In this document: in pieces, positions 60,899 to 64,000 of the stretch | Position numbering within the stretch: position 1 is the stretch's first letter | Layout of the letters: each line of letters opens with the position of its first letter | Origin: Asterias amurensis | Taxonomy: Eukaryota; Echinodermata; Asteroidea; Forcipulatida; Asteriidae | Direction of reading: 5' to 3' | Assembly (NCBI RefSeq): GCF_032118995.1 | Contig: NC_092665.1 | Location: 17,008,012-17,072,011, forward strand | Length of the DNA: 64,000 nucleotides | Made by a program: the position numbers and the translations under genes | The notes under the pieces: model-generated | Told to the model about the DNA's origin: nothing | The model's input: the letters and a program-made list of their open reading frames with translations, nothing else | Database searches by the model: none

Positions 60899-63782
60899 AT
60901 GGCGAGCACAAATAACGGTTCGACATTCGACCTGGCGACGGCACACTTCAACCCCGACACTGTGGCCATCGTAACGGGATCTGCTGAGGGGCTGGGGAAG
61001 GCGTTTGCTGAAGTCATGCTTCAGAAAGGTGTCAAGGTAATTCAATTTTTTGTCCTTAAAAGAAGGCTCATATTTCGGTAACAACCCCCCCCCCCCAAAA
61101 AAAAAAAAAAAAAAAAAAAAGTGTTATATATCCGCAGGCTTACTTGTTATAAAGGTGGTACAAAGTTGTCGAAAAATATGAAACTTTATCTTTGGAAAAA
61201 CTTGATACAGTGCCGGGCCATTAAGAAAGAAACAGCTGCGCAATTCTGATATTTCATCCTCATTTATTTTCGTTAAGGGCGTTTGTTTAGCAGATATCAA
61301 CGAATCAAAAGGAAAGGAAACACTGGAAGAGTTCAAAAAGTTTGGGGAGGAAAAAGTAATATTCGTCAAATGTAACGTCACATCGGAATCTGACATAGAA
61401 GGTAAATATAACAACATTCTGGACTGAAAAAATGCATAATAAAGAAATAAGTAAATGAACAACATCAAGCTAACGTTTTAACCGTCACTCCTTATGGGTT
61501 AAACTGATTAAAACAATTATTGACTGAACTTCTCATTTGCGCCGATTTTCCCTCTAAACAAGAGTGTATTTCCGTCATTTTGAGTATTTGTTTTTGTCTA
61601 CCATTCCAGCTGCTTTCACGGAGACCAAGACAAAGTTTGGTACCGTCAATCTGTTAGTGAATAACGCTGGTGTACAGAACGAACAAAACTGGCGACTGTG
61701 TGTGGACGTAAATGTGGTGAGTATGTCCTAATACATCTCAGAATAAACTGGCGACTGTGTGTGGACGTAAATGTGGTGAGTATGTCCTAATACATCTCAG
61801 AATCTAAAACTGGCGACTGTGTGTGGACGTAAATGTGGTGAGTATGTCCTAATACATCTCAGAATAAACTGGCGACTGTGTGTGGACGTAAATGTGGTGA
61901 GTATGTCCTAATACATCTCAGAATAAACTGGCGACTGTGTGTGGACGTAAATGTGGTGAGTATGTCCTAATACATCTCAGAATCTAAAACTGGCGACTGT
62001 GTGTGGACGTAAATGTGGTGAGTATGTCCTAATACATCTCAGAATCTAAAACTGGCGACTGTGTGTGGACGTAAATGTGGTGAGTATGTCCTAATACATC
62101 TCAGAATAAACTGGCGACTGTGTGTGGACGTAAATGTGGTGAGTATGTCCTAATACATCTCAGAATAAACTGGCGACTGTGTGTGGACGTAAATGTGGTG
62201 AGTATGTCCTAATACATCTCAGAATAAACTGGCGACTGTGTGTGGACGTAAATGTGGTGAGTATGTCCTAATACATCTCAGAATAAACTGGCGACTGTGT
62301 GTGGACGTAAATGTGGTGAGTATGTCCTAATACATCTCAGAATAAACTGGCGACTGTGTGTGGACGTAAATGTGGTGAGTATGTCCTAATACATCTCAGA
62401 ATAAAACGATTGCAAAAATTGTTGATACACAATTCAGACATCATTCTACCATATTCATTTACTAAACGAGAAAAGAATTATATGTTAGAGCTACGCCAAT
62501 TATATTTATCTGAGTTAAGGCACTGGGTGGAGTTATTCTGAAAGATCAAAACTGTCTCATAATCTCTTGGATCTGTCCCTAACTCAACCTTGAGTGTCTT
62601 CCTAAGTAGGCCAATCAATTCCAAACCTGCGTTGTATTCCTTTTACACAGTTGAACTTACATCCATTCTTTCCGGCTTCCGGAACTTTTCTTACTGTTGT
62701 TTTGCTGTTATCAAATCGTCTACCATCATAATACATTGTTACTTAATTTGTACTTTATATAGAAAGGAACTTTGTCAGGCACATACACTGCACTCAAACA
62801 CATGAGTCTGAGTGAAGGTGGGGACGGCGGTACTATTATCAACATTTCGTCTTTGGCAGGTTAGTAATGTAAAACATTTGTTTTGTTTTGAATATTATCA
62901 GGTTCCCAAATCATAAATATTATAATTTAATATCTTGTTGTATTTGATTTAATTTCTAGAATGTTGTATCGCTATTGTATTTTTCTGCACAGGTTCAATT
63001 AGGTTCAGTTATTTATAAACGTTGGGTTTTCTGTTGAGGATTGAAAACAAGTTCGACTAATTTTCTACAGGAGTTGCTCCGTGTTTAAAAACATCCTTTT
63101 TCACAGAACGTCCTGCTCGTTGCAGCACTATATGTAATACCTATAACCAATTGAAATGGATTGAGTTTCCGCGAATCTTTAAACATGCTTTTTAGTAGGA
63201 AATAAAATGCACATTATTGGCCTACTGGAAACGATTTATCTTGATTTGTTCATAATATCCCCGGTGACGTTTTTCATCATTTAATGGTCCGTTTTCTACA
63301 TCAGGTCTGATACCTATTCCCTACATGCCGACGTATGCAGCTACTAAACATGCCGTTATCGGTTTATCTAAATCAATCATGGTGAGTATTTCAGATCTTA
63401 AAAAATGATTCTGACTTCGTTGTCTTAATGCCATAACAATCGTAATTCCTCGTTGTTTGAGACTTTAGAGCCATTTTAGAAGTTAATTGTACCAAAAAAA
63501 ATCGTCTGGAGATGTTATTACTCGACTGTTTACATCGAAACAAATTGAAACTGCAAAATAAAAACATAAAATCTAAAGAGAACCCGAGTTTGTTTTGTGA
63601 TTCCGTATTTTCCCACTTTGTCTTCAGGCACACCCTACTACCAAGGCATCTGGTATTACAATCGGTGTATTGTGCCCATCTTTTGTAGATACCGCGATGA
63701 TACATGAAGATAATGTTATACTGAGGACTGAATCAGATCGTGCACTCGCAAAGGGAATTCAACAGCAAGCAGGAATATTGCA
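60899..63782 (+). CDS. HPGD: 15-hydroxyprostaglandin dehydrogenase-like SDR, 3' part outside window
   Basis: A short-chain dehydrogenase most like NAD-dependent 15-PGDH, which inactivates prostaglandins. Coding exons seen: 60899-61036, 61278-61401, 61610-61716, 62763-62859, 63305-63381, 63628-63782, with matching phases; the last ends in a GTGAGT donor, so at least one more exon follows. About 233 residues are visible against 266 in the human enzyme. Motifs: nucleotide-binding TGSAEGLG (26-33), Asp52 at the end of the second strand (favours NAD), NNAG (105-108) in NNAGVQNEQNW, which resembles human NNAGVNNEKNW, and the catalytic S153, Y166 and K170 (YAATK). The N-terminus is about 16 residues longer than in human HPGD. 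Other SDR subfamilies are possible because the substrate-binding C-terminus is missing. Exon 3's donor is in a twelve-copy array. Confidence 0.88.
61085..61120. repeat. C12-A24 compound homopolymer
   Basis: A run of C (61085-61096) followed directly by a run of A (61097-61120), in the first intron of the dehydrogenase gene. A similar C-then-A tract followed by TAA repeats is at 9603-9645. Confidence 0.9.
61686..62404 (+). repeat. 59/62-bp array copying the end of dehydrogenase exon 3 with its splice donor
   Basis: Twelve copies of a unit holding the last 28 coding bases of exon 3 (CTGGCGACTGTGTGTGGACG onward), the donor GTGAGTATG and CCTAATACATCTCAGAAT. The first copy is the real exon end (donor after 61716). 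Units are 59 bp (AATAAACTGG type) or 62 bp (AATCTAAAACTGG type) and otherwise almost identical, so the array is young. Reading through the first donor gives GTG GTG AGT ATG TCC TAA, a stop. Confidence 0.93.
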
Positions 63783-64000
63783 GTGAGTTTGTTTATGCGA
63801 TTCTAAGAATTCCCTCTCTGTCCCCCTTAATGTCTGGTTTACTGTATGAAAGTGAAATCAGCTGGTTCAACATATTATTCTAAGCTTTATTTCATGTAAC
63901 AGCTTTGTATTTAGAAACAAATTATATACTTTACAGGAATGTTAGCCCTATTGTTTATAAAACACACTTGATAACTATGTGTGGCTATTTCTTGTTGGGC

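Overview
The window is a piece of animal nuclear DNA: AT-rich, with spliced genes, GT-AG introns, short exons and long non-coding spacers. Protein content (GMP synthase, PPP1R7/sds22, NECAP, a TRIM36/46-type ubiquitin ligase, a 15-PGDH-like dehydrogenase) is that of a bilaterian. The density of small palindromic DNA elements and the style of the AAAGGAACACG... foldback in a GMPS intron remind me of echinoderms, probably a sea star. That taxonomic guess rests on memory, not on a search.

Layout. 1-6.5 kb: non-coding, perhaps the 5' untranslated region of the next gene. 6.5-8.0 kb (+): a single-coding-exon gene for a basic, partly coiled-coil protein I do not recognise. 8-21.6 kb: a gene-poor stretch with repeated palindromic CRE sites (TGACGTCA). 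21.7-28.1 kb (+): a complete nine-coding-exon TRIM36/46-like gene (780 aa), with an unexplained antisense exon-like ORF in its first intron. 28-33.6 kb: a spacer with a cluster of nested foldback elements flanked by 9-bp target duplications, and a candidate GMPS 5' exon. 33.7-42.3 kb (+): complete GMPS (685 aa, 16 coding exons). 46.3-49.9 kb (-): complete PPP1R7 (345 aa, 9 exons), tail to tail with GMPS. 50.2-55.3 kb (+): complete NECAP (334 aa, 8 exons), head to head with PPP1R7 across about 300 bp. 55.3-60.9 kb: spacer. 60.9 kb to the right edge (+): a 15-PGDH-like short-chain dehydrogenase whose last exon(s) lie outside the window. All exon joins listed below were checked for phase and keep one open frame.

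The genes do not form a pathway: purine synthesis, PP1 phosphatase regulation, clathrin adaptor work, microtubule-linked ubiquitylation and prostaglandin breakdown are ordinary neighbours on an animal chromosome.

The most unusual signal is recurrent. In GMPS (exon 13 end, nine copies; exon 8 end, two copies), the dehydrogenase (exon 3 end, twelve copies) and NECAP (exon 4 start, two copies), a tandem duplication spans an exon-intron junction, so the intron carries repeated copies of a real splice site with coding sequence attached. In the three larger cases use of the extra sites would bring in an early stop. No virus-like or LTR element, CRISPR array, rRNA or complete tRNA gene was seen.
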